Assembly (NCBI GenBank): GCA_900470805.1
Contig: UCCA01000021.1
Span: 124,001-188,000, forward strand
Length of the DNA: 64,000 bases
DNA from: Hyphomicrobiales bacterium
GTDB taxonomy: Bacteria > Pseudomonadota > Alphaproteobacteria > Rhizobiales > Rhizobiaceae
Direction of reading: 5' to 3'
The notes under the pieces are model-generated. The model worked only from the letters and a program-made list of their open reading frames with translations, ran no database searches and was not told the DNA's origin. This document shows, in pieces, positions 1-7,768 of the stretch. The first letter of the stretch is position 1. The number at the start of each line of letters is the position of its first letter. The position numbers and the translations under genes were made by a program.

Positions 1-433
1 CCGTCATCCGGTCCGTGCGGTACTGGATGAACAGCGCATCGCCATTGCGCGTCACGCGCACCGACATAAACTCGAAGTCATGATCGATGCGGAACGCCGA
101 CCAGTCGGAGTTGCCATTGGTGCCGACGACGCTGAAATGCCTGGCGCCGTCGGTATATTCGATCCCGCATTTCATCCAATGGGTCGCGTCGGCGCGCAGC
201 ATGATGCCGGCCTGATCGTAGAGCGCTTCATAGCGTGCGGAAAAGGTCGCCTCGGCGGTGAAATCGCCGCTGCGGACGACGTGCAGGAAATGGCCATCGT
301 CTCGGTGAAAGCCGTAATAGGTGCCTTGCCAGAAATCGGTCTTCTCGGCGGAGCGAAGATGCAGCGCGCCATCCCTTATTTCGGCTGATGGCGGTGGGTT
401 GAGCCACACCATATCTGTGATGTCGATGCTCAT
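1..433 (-). CDS. DUF1349 family protein, partial (C-terminus outside window)
   Basis: An open frame starts at the ATG at 433 and runs off the left edge, so about 144 residues are visible. The N-terminus reads MSIDITDMVWLNPPPSAEI and continues through FWQGTYYGFHRDDGHFL and a MLRADATHWMKCGIEY segment. This is the pattern of the DUF1349 family (concanavalin-like beta-sandwich, sometimes called regulation of enolase). It begins 7 bases after the stop of the histidine kinase gene and is probably its last co-transcribed partner. Its biochemical role is unknown; a carbohydrate-binding-like fold is only a family inference. Confidence 0.75.
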   Translation of the reverse strand, partial: MSIDITDMVWLNPPPSAEIRDGALHLRSAEKTDFWQGTYYGFHRDDGHFLHVVRSGDFTAEATFSARYEALYDQAGIMLRADATHWMKCGIEYTDGARHFSVVGTNGNSDWSAFRIDHDFEFMSVRVTRNGDALFIQYRTDRMT

Positions 434-440
434 GCCACTC

Positions 441-1817
441 TCACGCCGGAATGCGGATGACCGCGCGAAGGCCACCCAGCGGGCTGTCGCCGAGCGTGAC
501 GTTGCCGCCGTGGCTACGAGCGATGTCGCGGGCGATGGCGAGGCCGAGCCCGGTGCCCGACGCGTCGAGGTTGCGCGCCTCGTCGAGCCGGAAGAACGGC
601 TTGAAGACGTCCTCACGGTTCTTTTCGGGTATGCCGGGGCCGTCGTCATCGAAGGTGACGGTCAGCCATTTGGCGTTGTGCTTGGCCTCGATGGTGAGCG
701 TATTCGCGTAGCGCCGTGCGTTGGAGGCGAGGTTGGTGACCAGCCGGGTGAAGGCGTTCGGCCTGACCGAAATGTCATCGTCGCCCTCGATCGAGTAAGT
801 CACCGTCTTGCCGTGCAAGGTGAAGTCCGGTTCGATCTTGGCTAGCAGTTCACTGAGCTTTAGCTCGCCGACGTCCTCCTCGACCTCGCTTCGGGCGAAG
901 GCCATGTAGGCCTCGAGCATCGACTGCATATCGTTGACGTCGTCGCTCATCGCTTGCAGATCCGGATTGTCGCCGGCCAGCGCCAGTTGCAGCTTGAAGC
1001 GCGTCAGGATGGTGCGCAGGTCGTGGCTGACGCCCGTCAGCATAGCCGTTCGCTGTTCCATCTGCCGCTCGATGCGTTCTCGCATGAGGATGAAGGCAAG
1101 GCCGGCACGGCGGACTTCGTCGGCACCGCGCGGATGGAAGTTTTCCGCCTTCTGCCCCTTGCCGAAGCTTTCGGCCGCCGCCGCCAGTTTCTGGATCGGA
1201 CGGATCTGTCCCCTGAGAAAGAGGATGGAGATGGTGATCAGCACCATCGACGCTCCCACCATCCAGACGATGAAGATGTGGGTGTTGGAGGCGTAGGCCT
1301 GGCTGCGCTTGGTCAGCACCCGCAGGATCTTGTTGTCGAGCTTGACCCTGACCTCGACAAGGTCGGAATCGCCGACGGTGTCGATCCAGAACGGGCGCTT
1401 GATCTGCTCACGAATCTCATCGCTGAGGATGCTGTCGAGGATCGAGAAGAACGGCTTGATGCGCGGTGGCGGCAGTTCTCCGTCCGGTTCGATCGAAATC
1501 TGCAGTCCGAGCTGCTCGCGGGCGATCCGCGTCGCTCCGCTGTAATCGGTATCCTGGGGATAGGTGTCGATCATCTGGATCACCGCGGCGATGTCGCGGG
1601 TGACGGCCATCGACAGGCGCTGCGTCACCATCTGCCAGTGGCGTTCCATCACCAGGGCGGCGACCACCGATTGAAGCAGTACCATCGGCAAGATGATGAT
1701 GATCAGCGATCGGACATATAGGCCCTTCGGAAGCTGGCGGCGCAGCAAACGGGTAAACCACCGCCATCCATAGGCCGGCGAGCGGTCCTCGCGCCGCAGA
1801 GAGTCGAATGTCACCAT
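441..1817 (-). CDS. EnvZ-like sensor histidine kinase
   Basis: 458-residue inner-membrane sensor kinase. Two membrane segments are visible at about 34-57 and 180-201, enclosing a periplasmic region of about 120 residues; a HAMP linker follows at about 202-255. The phospho-acceptor is His265 in GVSHDLRTILTR. The ATPase part shows an N box (NLASNARRYA), DDGPGIP and GTGLGLAIARDIA. In the H box the usual proline of SHDLRTPL is isoleucine; the rest matches the EnvZ class. It lies 28 bases after the response-regulator gene, which it presumably phosphorylates. The signal cannot be read from the sequence. Confidence 0.9.
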   Translation of the reverse strand: MVTFDSLRREDRSPAYGWRWFTRLLRRQLPKGLYVRSLIIIILPMVLLQSVVAALVMERHWQMVTQRLSMAVTRDIAAVIQMIDTYPQDTDYSGATRIAREQLGLQISIEPDGELPPPRIKPFFSILDSILSDEIREQIKRPFWIDTVGDSDLVEVRVKLDNKILRVLTKRSQAYASNTHIFIVWMVGASMVLITISILFLRGQIRPIQKLAAAAESFGKGQKAENFHPRGADEVRRAGLAFILMRERIERQMEQRTAMLTGVSHDLRTILTRFKLQLALAGDNPDLQAMSDDVNDMQSMLEAYMAFARSEVEEDVGELKLSELLAKIEPDFTLHGKTVTYSIEGDDDISVRPNAFTRLVTNLASNARRYANTLTIEAKHNAKWLTVTFDDDGPGIPEKNREDVFKPFFRLDEARNLDASGTGLGLAIARDIARSHGGNVTLGDSPLGGLRAVIRIPA

Positions 1818-1845
1818 CTAAGTCGCCGGTCTCGCTTCTGGAACC

Positions 1846-2547
1846 TCAATCGATGCTCAGGCGGTATCCTATACCACGAACTGTCTGGAGCCAGACCGGA
1901 TTTGATGGATCGTCCTCGATTTTGCGGCGCAGGCGGTTGATCTGCACGTCGATTGTGCGTTCGCCGACCTCGACGTCGTTGCCGATCAGCTCATGGCGGG
2001 GGATCGTGTCGCCGGCGCGCTTGGCGAATAGCAACATGATTTCCTGCTCGCGATCTGTGAGGCGGACGATTTCGGCTGCCTTCTTCAGTTCGCGGCGGGT
2101 CAACGAGAAGGTATAGGGGCCGAACATCACCTGTTCTATCTTCGGCGCGTCGGTCGAGGCGTTGCGGCGCAGGATGTTGTTGATCCTGAGAACCAGTTCG
2201 CGCGGGTCGAAGGGCTTTGGCAGATAGTCGTCGGCACCGGCCTCAAGGCCGGCGATGCGGCTGTCGGATTCGGCGAGCGCCGTCAGCATGATGATCGGCA
2301 CGTTCTTGATGATACGCAGGTCCTTGGTGACGTCGATGCCGGATTCGCCGGGCATCATCACGTCCATGATGATGAGATCGAAATCCAGGCCGGCCAGCTT
2401 GCGGCGCGCCTCGGCGCCGTCGGCGGCCACCGTCACGCGGAAACCGTTTTCGCTCAGATAGCGGTTGAGCAGCGCGCGAATACGCGTGTCGTCATCCACA
2501 ACGAGCAAGTGTGCCGCATCGTCCGAAATCACTATCTTCGCTGCCAT
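1846..2547 (-). CDS. OmpR/PhoB-family response regulator (PetR-like)
   Basis: 233-residue regulator with a receiver domain (acidic cluster VVDDD near residues 16-20, phospho-acceptor Asp62 in LIIMDVMMP, conserved KPFDP lysine near 110) and a C-terminal winged-helix DNA-binding domain (VGERTIDVQINRLRRKIEDD, TVRGIGYRL). Its ATG directly follows the TGA of the upstream MarR gene with no gap, so the two are translationally coupled. A MarR-response regulator pair of this kind is known as petP-petR in Rhodobacter; the name is suggested only by analogy. It acts with the EnvZ-like kinase encoded next. Confidence 0.9.
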   Translation of the reverse strand: MAAKIVISDDAAHLLVVDDDTRIRALLNRYLSENGFRVTVAADGAEARRKLAGLDFDLIIMDVMMPGESGIDVTKDLRIIKNVPIIMLTALAESDSRIAGLEAGADDYLPKPFDPRELVLRINNILRRNASTDAPKIEQVMFGPYTFSLTRRELKKAAEIVRLTDREQEIMLLFAKRAGDTIPRHELIGNDVEVGERTIDVQINRLRRKIEDDPSNPVWLQTVRGIGYRLSID

Positions 2548-3045
2548 TCAGTCCGCTTTCGAGTTTTGTCTGTTCTGCATGCCACTCAGGAAGGCCTTTA
2601 CACCCTCCCGCACCTCGGGAGATGCTCCGTCGAATGCTCTCTCAATACGGCGCGATTGCGGCTCCGCCAGAGCTAGCGCCAGCTCCCTCCCTGTCGTGGT
2701 GGGATAGAGCTTGCGCTGGCGTCGGTCTTCAGGCCCCGCGATCTGTTGAATATACCCCGAATCGATAAGCTGTTTGAGGACTCTTGCGAGACTCTGCTTG
2801 GTTATCTTCAACGTATCCAGGAGATCGGCAACGGTCATGCCGGGATTTCGGTTAACGAAATGCACTACCCGGTGATGAGCACGACCGAAGCCGCTTTCCG
2901 AAAGGATTGCGTCAGGGTCGGACACGAAATCCCGATACGAGAAGAACAGCAGCTCGATGATGTCGAAGTCGATGGTCCTGGTGTTTTCCAGCGGCTTGGT
3001 CAGCGGCTCCGGTTTCACCGATTTCGGACTGCTCTGTCGTGCCAA
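2548..3045 (-). CDS. MarR-family transcriptional regulator (PetP-like)
   Basis: 165 residues with a central winged helix: FVNRNPGMTVADLLDTLKITKQSLARVLKQLIDSGYIQQ, then the beta-wing GPEDRRQRKLYPTTTG. The only suitable start in frame is TTG at 3045, preceded about 10 bases upstream by AGAGGA; the nearby ATG at 3053 is out of frame. It is the first gene of a four-gene minus-strand operon (MarR, response regulator, kinase, DUF1349). The ligand is unknown. Confidence 0.85.
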   Translation of the reverse strand: MARQSSPKSVKPEPLTKPLENTRTIDFDIIELLFFSYRDFVSDPDAILSESGFGRAHHRVVHFVNRNPGMTVADLLDTLKITKQSLARVLKQLIDSGYIQQIAGPEDRRQRKLYPTTTGRELALALAEPQSRRIERAFDGASPEVREGVKAFLSGMQNRQNSKAD

Positions 3046-3479
3046 TTTGGCATTTCCTCTCTAATTCCCGATTGCGCAATGATGGCGCAAACTCACCGGC
3101 GTTGGCTGCTGGTGTGTCCATCACGACGTCCGAGATCTGCGATGCAAAGAGCTGGTGTTTCCCCTGAGAACAACCAGCAGCCGCAGAACTCCCCCGGGGC
3201 TCCACGCAACTCCCCGCCGTGGGGATTAAGACGCATATTTGCGCCAACAATCAACAGGTTTGGAGCGCGGAGGGTGCGCATTTCACAGCGAGTTTGGTGT
3301 CTATCGCCCGAGGTGGCGGGAAATGTAGTTCAACGGGCTGGTTCCGTTATGATTGTACCGGCATGTCCGCCAGGTTGGGCTCTCTTGCGCCAGGCGAGTT
3401 TTGCGCATGGCGGATACACGTGGTTGCTCTGAACGCGATATTGCAGGCGAGGGATACGCGTGTTGCCTGGTCGAGTCTT
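3046..3479. other. Intergenic region without a recognised gene
   Basis: 434 bases between the MarR start and the end of the next minus-strand gene. It should hold the promoter of the MarR-response regulator-kinase operon. A short CCCC/GGGG hairpin lies near 3211-3223. I saw no convincing protein-coding frame, RNA gene or repeat. Confidence 0.4.
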
Positions 3480-3746
3480 CTATCTGGCCCTTGCGGCAAC
3501 GACGCCGACAATGGTTGCCAGGATGCCGCCGCCCACCAGGCCGCCGATACCGTCCGCGATAAGCCCGGTAACGGGCGTTTCGATGCCGAATATGGTCAGC
3601 AGCATTCCACCCCCGATACCGCCAATAGCGCCAGCCACGGTGCGCGCCATTGCGTTAACCCCCACCTGCCGCAGCACACCACTAGCGACGTTGCCGCCGA
3701 CCGCGCCTGATATCATCTGGATCATCAGTGGTAAAAGGGCTTCCAT
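3480..3746 (-). CDS. Small glycine-rich membrane protein
   Basis: 88 residues, strongly hydrophobic and glycine/alanine-rich, with segments such as AGAIGGIGGGMLLTIFG and IGGLVGGGILATIVGVVAA. This is the pattern of small proteins with glycine-zipper-like membrane helices that are common in rhizobia. The start at 3746 is preceded by a GGGGGAA element at ribosome-binding distance. Function unknown; the gene stands alone on the minus strand. Confidence 0.6.
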   Translation of the reverse strand: MEALLPLMIQMISGAVGGNVASGVLRQVGVNAMARTVAGAIGGIGGGMLLTIFGIETPVTGLIADGIGGLVGGGILATIVGVVAARAR

Positions 3747-3918
3747 TTTATTCCCCCGAGCGCTTCCTCAAACGCACTGCCGATCCCGCAGCCCCGCCGC
3801 AATTGTGCGGGCATAAGCGAGCGGCTAATATAAGAGAGTTATCATATATCTACGGGAAGCGGAACTGGTGACAAACGATGGGTGATAATTCGGCGCGCCC
3901 GAGATGGTAGACATGCGA

Positions 3919-3940
3919 AGGGCGGCCGTGAGGCCGCCCC
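3919..3940 (-). terminator. Hairpin terminator of the SH3/DUF1236 gene
   Basis: Perfect 8-bp stem GGGCGGCC/GGCCGCCC with a GTGA loop, located 22-43 bases past the stop of the gene ending at 3962. The following T-run on the minus strand is weak, so termination is inferred mainly from the stem. Confidence 0.55.
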
Positions 3941-3961
3941 GTTCAATCAATTCAAAATCGA

Positions 3962-4576
3962 TCAGTTGTAGACGTAGACGATGCGGCGGCTGCCTGGATC
4001 GACAAGCACCCGACGGTCGTTGATGCGAGCATAGCGGTACTGGTAATCAGGGATTTCCTTGAATGTGACCGTGCCTGGAACCTGCGCGCCGACGACGACA
4101 TCGCCGTTGATATCAACCGTCTGCCCTGGATTTGTCTCAATATAGGTGGTCACCGTTTCAGGTGGTGTGATTGCCTCGACCGACCCGACGGGACCCAACA
4201 ACTCGTCACCCGGTGCCGGATCGGCGGGGCCGGTGGCTGCCGTGGTCTCATAGGTCACGACGGGAATGTCGAGGTCGGATTGATGCTGGTCGACGATCAC
4301 CTGGTTGCCGTCCTGATCCATCTGCAGATACTGCGCATAGACCCAGCCGCGCATACCATTAACGTCAACACGGCACCACTGGCTGCCGGCGACGCAGCCG
4401 TCCAGAATGGTTTCGGATCCGCGCGTTGCAACGCCAACCGTAGGATATTGGTCGCCGGGGCCGGCGTGAACGGTCATGTCGTTGATGGCCGTTGCGGCCA
4501 TTTCCGCGCGGGCCAGTCCTGCCGTCGCCAGAACCATCGCACTCGCCAGGAAAAGATTTCGCTTCATGGTCATCAT
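3962..4576 (-). CDS. Secreted SH3b and DUF1236 domain protein
   Basis: 204 residues. A signal peptide covers about 1-25 (NLFLASAMVLATAGLARA). A bacterial SH3 domain follows (DMTVHAGPGDQYPTVGVATRGSETILDGC...WCRVDVNGMRGWVYAQYLQ, about 33-86). The C-terminus carries a DUF1236 domain (YQYRYARINDRRVLVDPGSRRIVYVYN). This is a typical rhizobial periplasmic or envelope-associated protein, probably binding cell wall or a surface ligand. Three ATGs occur at the start; GAGGAG lies just ahead of the first two. It is transcribed divergently from the MBL hydrolase gene. Confidence 0.8.
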   Translation of the reverse strand: MMTMKRNLFLASAMVLATAGLARAEMAATAINDMTVHAGPGDQYPTVGVATRGSETILDGCVAGSQWCRVDVNGMRGWVYAQYLQMDQDGNQVIVDQHQSDLDIPVVTYETTAATGPADPAPGDELLGPVGSVEAITPPETVTTYIETNPGQTVDINGDVVVGAQVPGTVTFKEIPDYQYRYARINDRRVLVDPGSRRIVYVYN

Positions 4577-4753
4577 GTGTCTCCTCTTTTGGATAGGCTG
4601 GTAACGCTTCTGTTAAGAGGAGGTTCCCGGCAGGCCGTTCACAGGACGTTACACAGGCAGGCGGCGCGTGACGCAGTGTTCGAAAAAATGCGGGCTGCGT
4701 ACGGTTGCTTTTGTCTTTATACAATCGCGCGACAGAGACGAAGCGAGGCACCC

Positions 4754-5398
4754 ATGAGCATGCTCCAAGCCGGAATCATCCCGGTGACAGCGTTCCAGCA
4801 AAACTGCACCATCCTTTTCGATCAGGAGACTAAAGAGGGCGTCGTCGTCGATCCGGGCGGGGATGTGCCGAACATCCTGCAGGCGATCGAGCAGAACGGT
4901 CTGCAGATCAAGGCCATCTGGCTGACCCATGGTCATCTCGACCATGCCGGCGGCGCCAAGGAACTCAAGGAAGCGCTCGGCATCGATATCGTCGGCCCAC
5001 ACGAGGACGACCTGCCGTTGCTACAACGGATCGAAACGCAGGCCCAGAAATACGGTCTTCCCGGTATGCAGAACGTGCTGCCGGACCGGTGGCTGAAGGA
5101 TGGCGAGACCGTTTCATTCGGCGAGCACGTGTTCGAGGTCTATCACACGCCGGGCCATGCGCCGGGGCACGTCATCTATTTCAACCGCGCGCAGAAGTTC
5201 GCCCATGTCGGAGACGTGCTGTTCAGCGGCTCGATCGGCCGCACTGATCTGCCCGGTGGCGACCATCAGCAGCTTCTCGATTCCATTCGCGACAAGGTCT
5301 TGCCGCTGGGGGACGATGTCGGCTTTATCTGCGGCCATGGTCCCGGCAGCCGGATCGGTGAGGAGCGGCGCAGCAACCCTTATCTCCAAGGCATCTGA
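4754..5398 (+). CDS. MBL-fold metal-dependent hydrolase (YcbL/glyoxalase II type)
   Basis: 214 residues. The zinc-binding signature THGHLDH (His59, His61, Asp63, His64) is followed by HTPGHAPGHV, the GDVLFSGSIGRTDLPGGD segment and a final GHGPGS, the full ligand set of glyoxalase II-type metallo-beta-lactamase-fold hydrolases. Likely a cytosolic thioester hydrolase; the substrate cannot be fixed from sequence. The start ATGAGCATGCTCC fits the family N-terminus and has a GAGGC element upstream; the open frame extends further upstream, but that part overlaps the divergent promoter and does not look coding. Confidence 0.85.
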   Translation: MSMLQAGIIPVTAFQQNCTILFDQETKEGVVVDPGGDVPNILQAIEQNGLQIKAIWLTHGHLDHAGGAKELKEALGIDIVGPHEDDLPLLQRIETQAQKYGLPGMQNVLPDRWLKDGETVSFGEHVFEVYHTPGHAPGHVIYFNRAQKFAHVGDVLFSGSIGRTDLPGGDHQQLLDSIRDKVLPLGDDVGFICGHGPGSRIGEERRSNPYLQGI

Positions 5399-5428
5399 TC
5401 CGCCAACTAGACAACACGCACAAAGCAA

Positions 5429-5452
5429 AAGCGCCGCTGAAAAGCGGCGCTT
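5429..5452. terminator. Bidirectional terminator
   Basis: Perfect 10-bp stem AAGCGCCGCT/AGCGGCGCTT with a GAAA tetraloop between the convergent MBL hydrolase and BA14K genes, 30 bases from each. The A/T-ended stem can serve both strands. Confidence 0.75.
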
Positions 5453-5477
5453 CGTGCATTTAGCAATTCTAGTGCAA

Positions 5478-5915
5478 TCAGTTGGCGACGCAGAAGTGGC
5501 TGCGGCCGTCATTGCCGATAAAGGTGCCACTGCGCGAATCGAACGAACGATAGCGATAAGAGCAGTAACGCTCCCACTGCGGGGTCCAAGGCTCTACACC
5601 CGCCCGAACCGGCACCGGACGATAATAGCGCGGCGGGGCCGGGCTGTAGTAGCGGGGTGGTGCGCGATAGATCGGTGCGTCGTCATATTCGTAGGGCGGG
5701 TCGATGTAGCGTGGCTCGTCGTAACGCGGCGCGTTGGCGATCGCGGAGCCGACGATCAGACCGGTTGCGAGACCAACGGCGCCGCCAACCAATGCGTCAT
5801 TACCGTCATGATGACGGCGGTAGCGCCAGTCGTCGGCCGAGGCTACGCCGATCGACGACAACGTGATCGCAGCCGCGGTGGCGGTCAGAAAGAGGGTCTT
5901 TGCAAGACTGTTCAT
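5478..5915 (-). CDS. BA14K family envelope protein
   Basis: 145 residues: signal peptide (MNSLAKTLFLTATAAAITL...VASA), a glycine/alanine segment (DALVGGAVGLATGLIVGSAIA), a proline/tyrosine-rich stretch (PPRYYSPAPPRYYRPVPVR) and a C-terminal W...RYCSYRYRSFDSRSGTFIGNDGRSHFC motif typical of the BA14K family first known from Brucella. BA14K proteins are envelope proteins reported to be immunoreactive and lectin-like. The start was placed at 5915, which has an AGGACA ribosome-binding site; the longer frame lacks a signal peptide at its N-terminus. Confidence 0.85.
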   Translation of the reverse strand: MNSLAKTLFLTATAAAITLSSIGVASADDWRYRRHHDGNDALVGGAVGLATGLIVGSAIANAPRYDEPRYIDPPYEYDDAPIYRAPPRYYSPAPPRYYRPVPVRAGVEPWTPQWERYCSYRYRSFDSRSGTFIGNDGRSHFCVAN

Positions 5916-6002
5916 GTGTTCTGTCCTGTTTGAATTCTTAACCGGTTTTGCACCTTGATGATGGCAAGTTAACGGCTTTGATCTGAATACAGGCTGAACG
6001 AC

Positions 6003-6024
6003 AAAACCCGGCATTCCTGCCGGG
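6003..6024 (-). terminator. Terminator of the cold-shock gene
   Basis: On the minus strand a CCCGGCA/TGCCGGG stem with a GGAA loop is followed by TTTTG. It starts 33 bases past the csp stop. Confidence 0.8.
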
Positions 6025-6056
6025 CTTCAACTCGAATTCTCGGATTTGGCGGCGTG

Positions 6057-6272
6057 TCAGCCGTCAATCTGCAGGTTGACAGCCTTCGGGCCCTTGCCGC
6101 GGCGATCCGGCTCCGTGTCGAAGCTTACCTTCTGGTTTTCCGTCAAGCCGGCCAGACCCGAAGCCTGAACGGCGGAAATGTGAACAAAGATGTCAGCCCC
6201 GCCCTTGTCAGGCTTGATGAAGCCAAATCCCTTGTCGGTGTTGAAGAATTTTACTGTACCAGTCTCGGCCAT
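6057..6272 (-). CDS. Cold-shock protein (CspA family)
   Basis: 71 residues forming one cold-shock domain. The RNA-binding motifs RNP1 (KGFGFI) and RNP2 (DIFVHIS) are intact, and the start MAETGTVKFFN is typical. It should bind single-stranded RNA/DNA and act as an RNA chaperone in the cytoplasm. An AAGGAC ribosome-binding site precedes the ATG. The long AT-rich stretch upstream (6273-6732) leaves room for a structured 5' leader as in other csp genes. Confidence 0.93.
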   Translation of the reverse strand: MAETGTVKFFNTDKGFGFIKPDKGGADIFVHISAVQASGLAGLTENQKVSFDTEPDRRGKGPKAVNLQIDG

Positions 6273-6732
6273 GCTCAGGTCCTTTTAACTCTGCCCGCCA
6301 TCCACACAGGCAGCATAATGTCACTGTCTCCTCACAGAGACGCTCCCAGGCAATTATTGAATTGTGAGATAAAGGTCCCCTCTGGCCCGCTCAGTTCACC
6401 GCGGAACTTCTGCCCGCTCTTGGAACCGATCGACCGGAGTATTAGCGTCTCCGGCGCGCAAATTATTAAGGACTTCCCATGCTCGCAAACTGCCCGAACG
6501 CGACAAGAGTGCTGCGATTGCGCGCTTTTGGCAAGCAAAAGTTTTTCGACAAAACCCCGGCTGTGCAGTGGTTTGCAGGTCGGATTTTTCGGTTTGGCGA
6601 AAAAAAACGCTCTTGAGTCGGCATGGAATAACGTTTTGTATCGTTGGCAATATATTTTAGGAGCAGATTTTGCCAAAAATGCAACGTAGGCGCGATCCGG
6701 CGATTGTTAAACTTTTTTTCATATTTTCGCGT
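6273..6732. other. AT-rich intergenic region, probable csp leader and promoter
   Basis: 460 bases with visibly lower GC than the neighbours. A GTCTC/GAGAC hairpin lies about 55-75 bases upstream of the csp start, consistent with a structured cold-shock leader. An inverted repeat GTTAAAC/GTTTAAC (6706-6712 and 6731-6737) overlaps the stop of the EamA gene. Open frames here are short and lack family features. Confidence 0.45.
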
Positions 6733-7647
6733 TTAACCCAGATTTGGGCTGCCAATCGGCCTGTTTAGACTACGTCGGCGCGCTATTTCGGGGACAATTT
6801 CAACCAGAAGCATAGCAGCGAACATCAGCGCGCAGCCCGCATAACCGATGGGCGGGATGATTTCGCCGAGCATAAGGGCGCCGAGCGAGGCACCGAAGAG
6901 CGCTTCCGAGGACAGGAAGATGGCGGCTTGCGATGGCGTCGTGTAGTGCTGGCCGATAACCTGCAGCGAGAAGGCGACGCCTGAAGAGAAGATCCCGACA
7001 TAGAGGATTTCGGGCGCTGCAGCAGAGACGGCTGTCCAACTGATCGGCTCGAGTATGGCCGCCGCTGCGAGTGCGCACACGGCTGTAATGGCAAACTGTG
7101 CCACGGACAGCGTCAACGCCCTGCCTGTTTCGGAGACAGTGATTCCGGCGAGGGTGATCTGCACTGCGGAGAAGATGGCGCAGAAGACGGTCAGGATATC
7201 GCCGCGCGACAGGCTCGACAACTCACCGCCCGAAAGCAAGTAGATGCCGGCGACAGCCATGAGTGCGCCCGGCCAAACGATCCAGTGTGGCGGTCGTCGC
7301 AGGAAGACCACGGCGATCATCGGCGTGAAAACGACGTATAGCCCGGTGATGAAGCTCGAATTGGTCACCGTCGTCGTCTGCAGGCCGATCTGCTGCGTGA
7401 CCATGGTGCCAAACAGCGCGAGGCCGATCATCAGATATAGCTTCAAATGCCGCTTCGTGGATGGGACGGGGCTCTTGCGCGCCTCAAGCAAAGCGAAAGG
7501 GAGGATGGCGATGGTCGCGATCAGGAACCGGAGGCCGATGAACCAGAGCGGGCCAATGGACGCCATCGCTGTCGATTGCGCGACGAAGCCGCCGCCCCAG
7601 ATGGCGCCGGCCAGCAGCAGAACAAGGTTCGCCTGAATGCGCGTCAT
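6733..7647 (-). CDS. EamA-family (DMT) transporter
   Basis: 304 residues with about ten hydrophobic helices and two EamA repeats. The first begins NLVLLLAGAIWGGGFVAQ and the second includes LYVGIFSSGVAFSLQVIGQHYTTPSQAAIFLSSEALFGA, both hallmarks of drug/metabolite exporters. Located in the inner membrane; the substrate is unknown. The start at 7647 (MTRIQANL) was chosen because it lies just before the first helix and has GAGGC upstream; the longer frame adds about 59 non-hydrophobic residues. Confidence 0.85.
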   Translation of the reverse strand: MTRIQANLVLLLAGAIWGGGFVAQSTAMASIGPLWFIGLRFLIATIAILPFALLEARKSPVPSTKRHLKLYLMIGLALFGTMVTQQIGLQTTTVTNSSFITGLYVVFTPMIAVVFLRRPPHWIVWPGALMAVAGIYLLSGGELSSLSRGDILTVFCAIFSAVQITLAGITVSETGRALTLSVAQFAITAVCALAAAAILEPISWTAVSAAAPEILYVGIFSSGVAFSLQVIGQHYTTPSQAAIFLSSEALFGASLGALMLGEIIPPIGYAGCALMFAAMLLVEIVPEIARRRSLNRPIGSPNLG

Positions 7648-7768
7648 GTCAGCCTCAATGGGAGGTCGGCCAAATGCATGAAGCGTTTTGAGGCCGAAAG
7701 GAGAACGGTCGTGATCGCCGACCGTTACCAGCTTGGGCCGATGACGGCAACACGTGGTCCAGCGGTTG

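Noticed and set aside
4280..4753. Upstream in-frame extension of the MBL-fold hydrolase
   Set aside because: It covers the divergent SH3/DUF1236 gene's coding strand and promoter; the translation does not resemble the family N-terminus.
5913..5930. LexA-box-like GTTC-N7-TTTG upstream of the BA14K gene
   Set aside because: One half-site base differs and it overlaps the ribosome-binding site region; no DNA repair gene follows.
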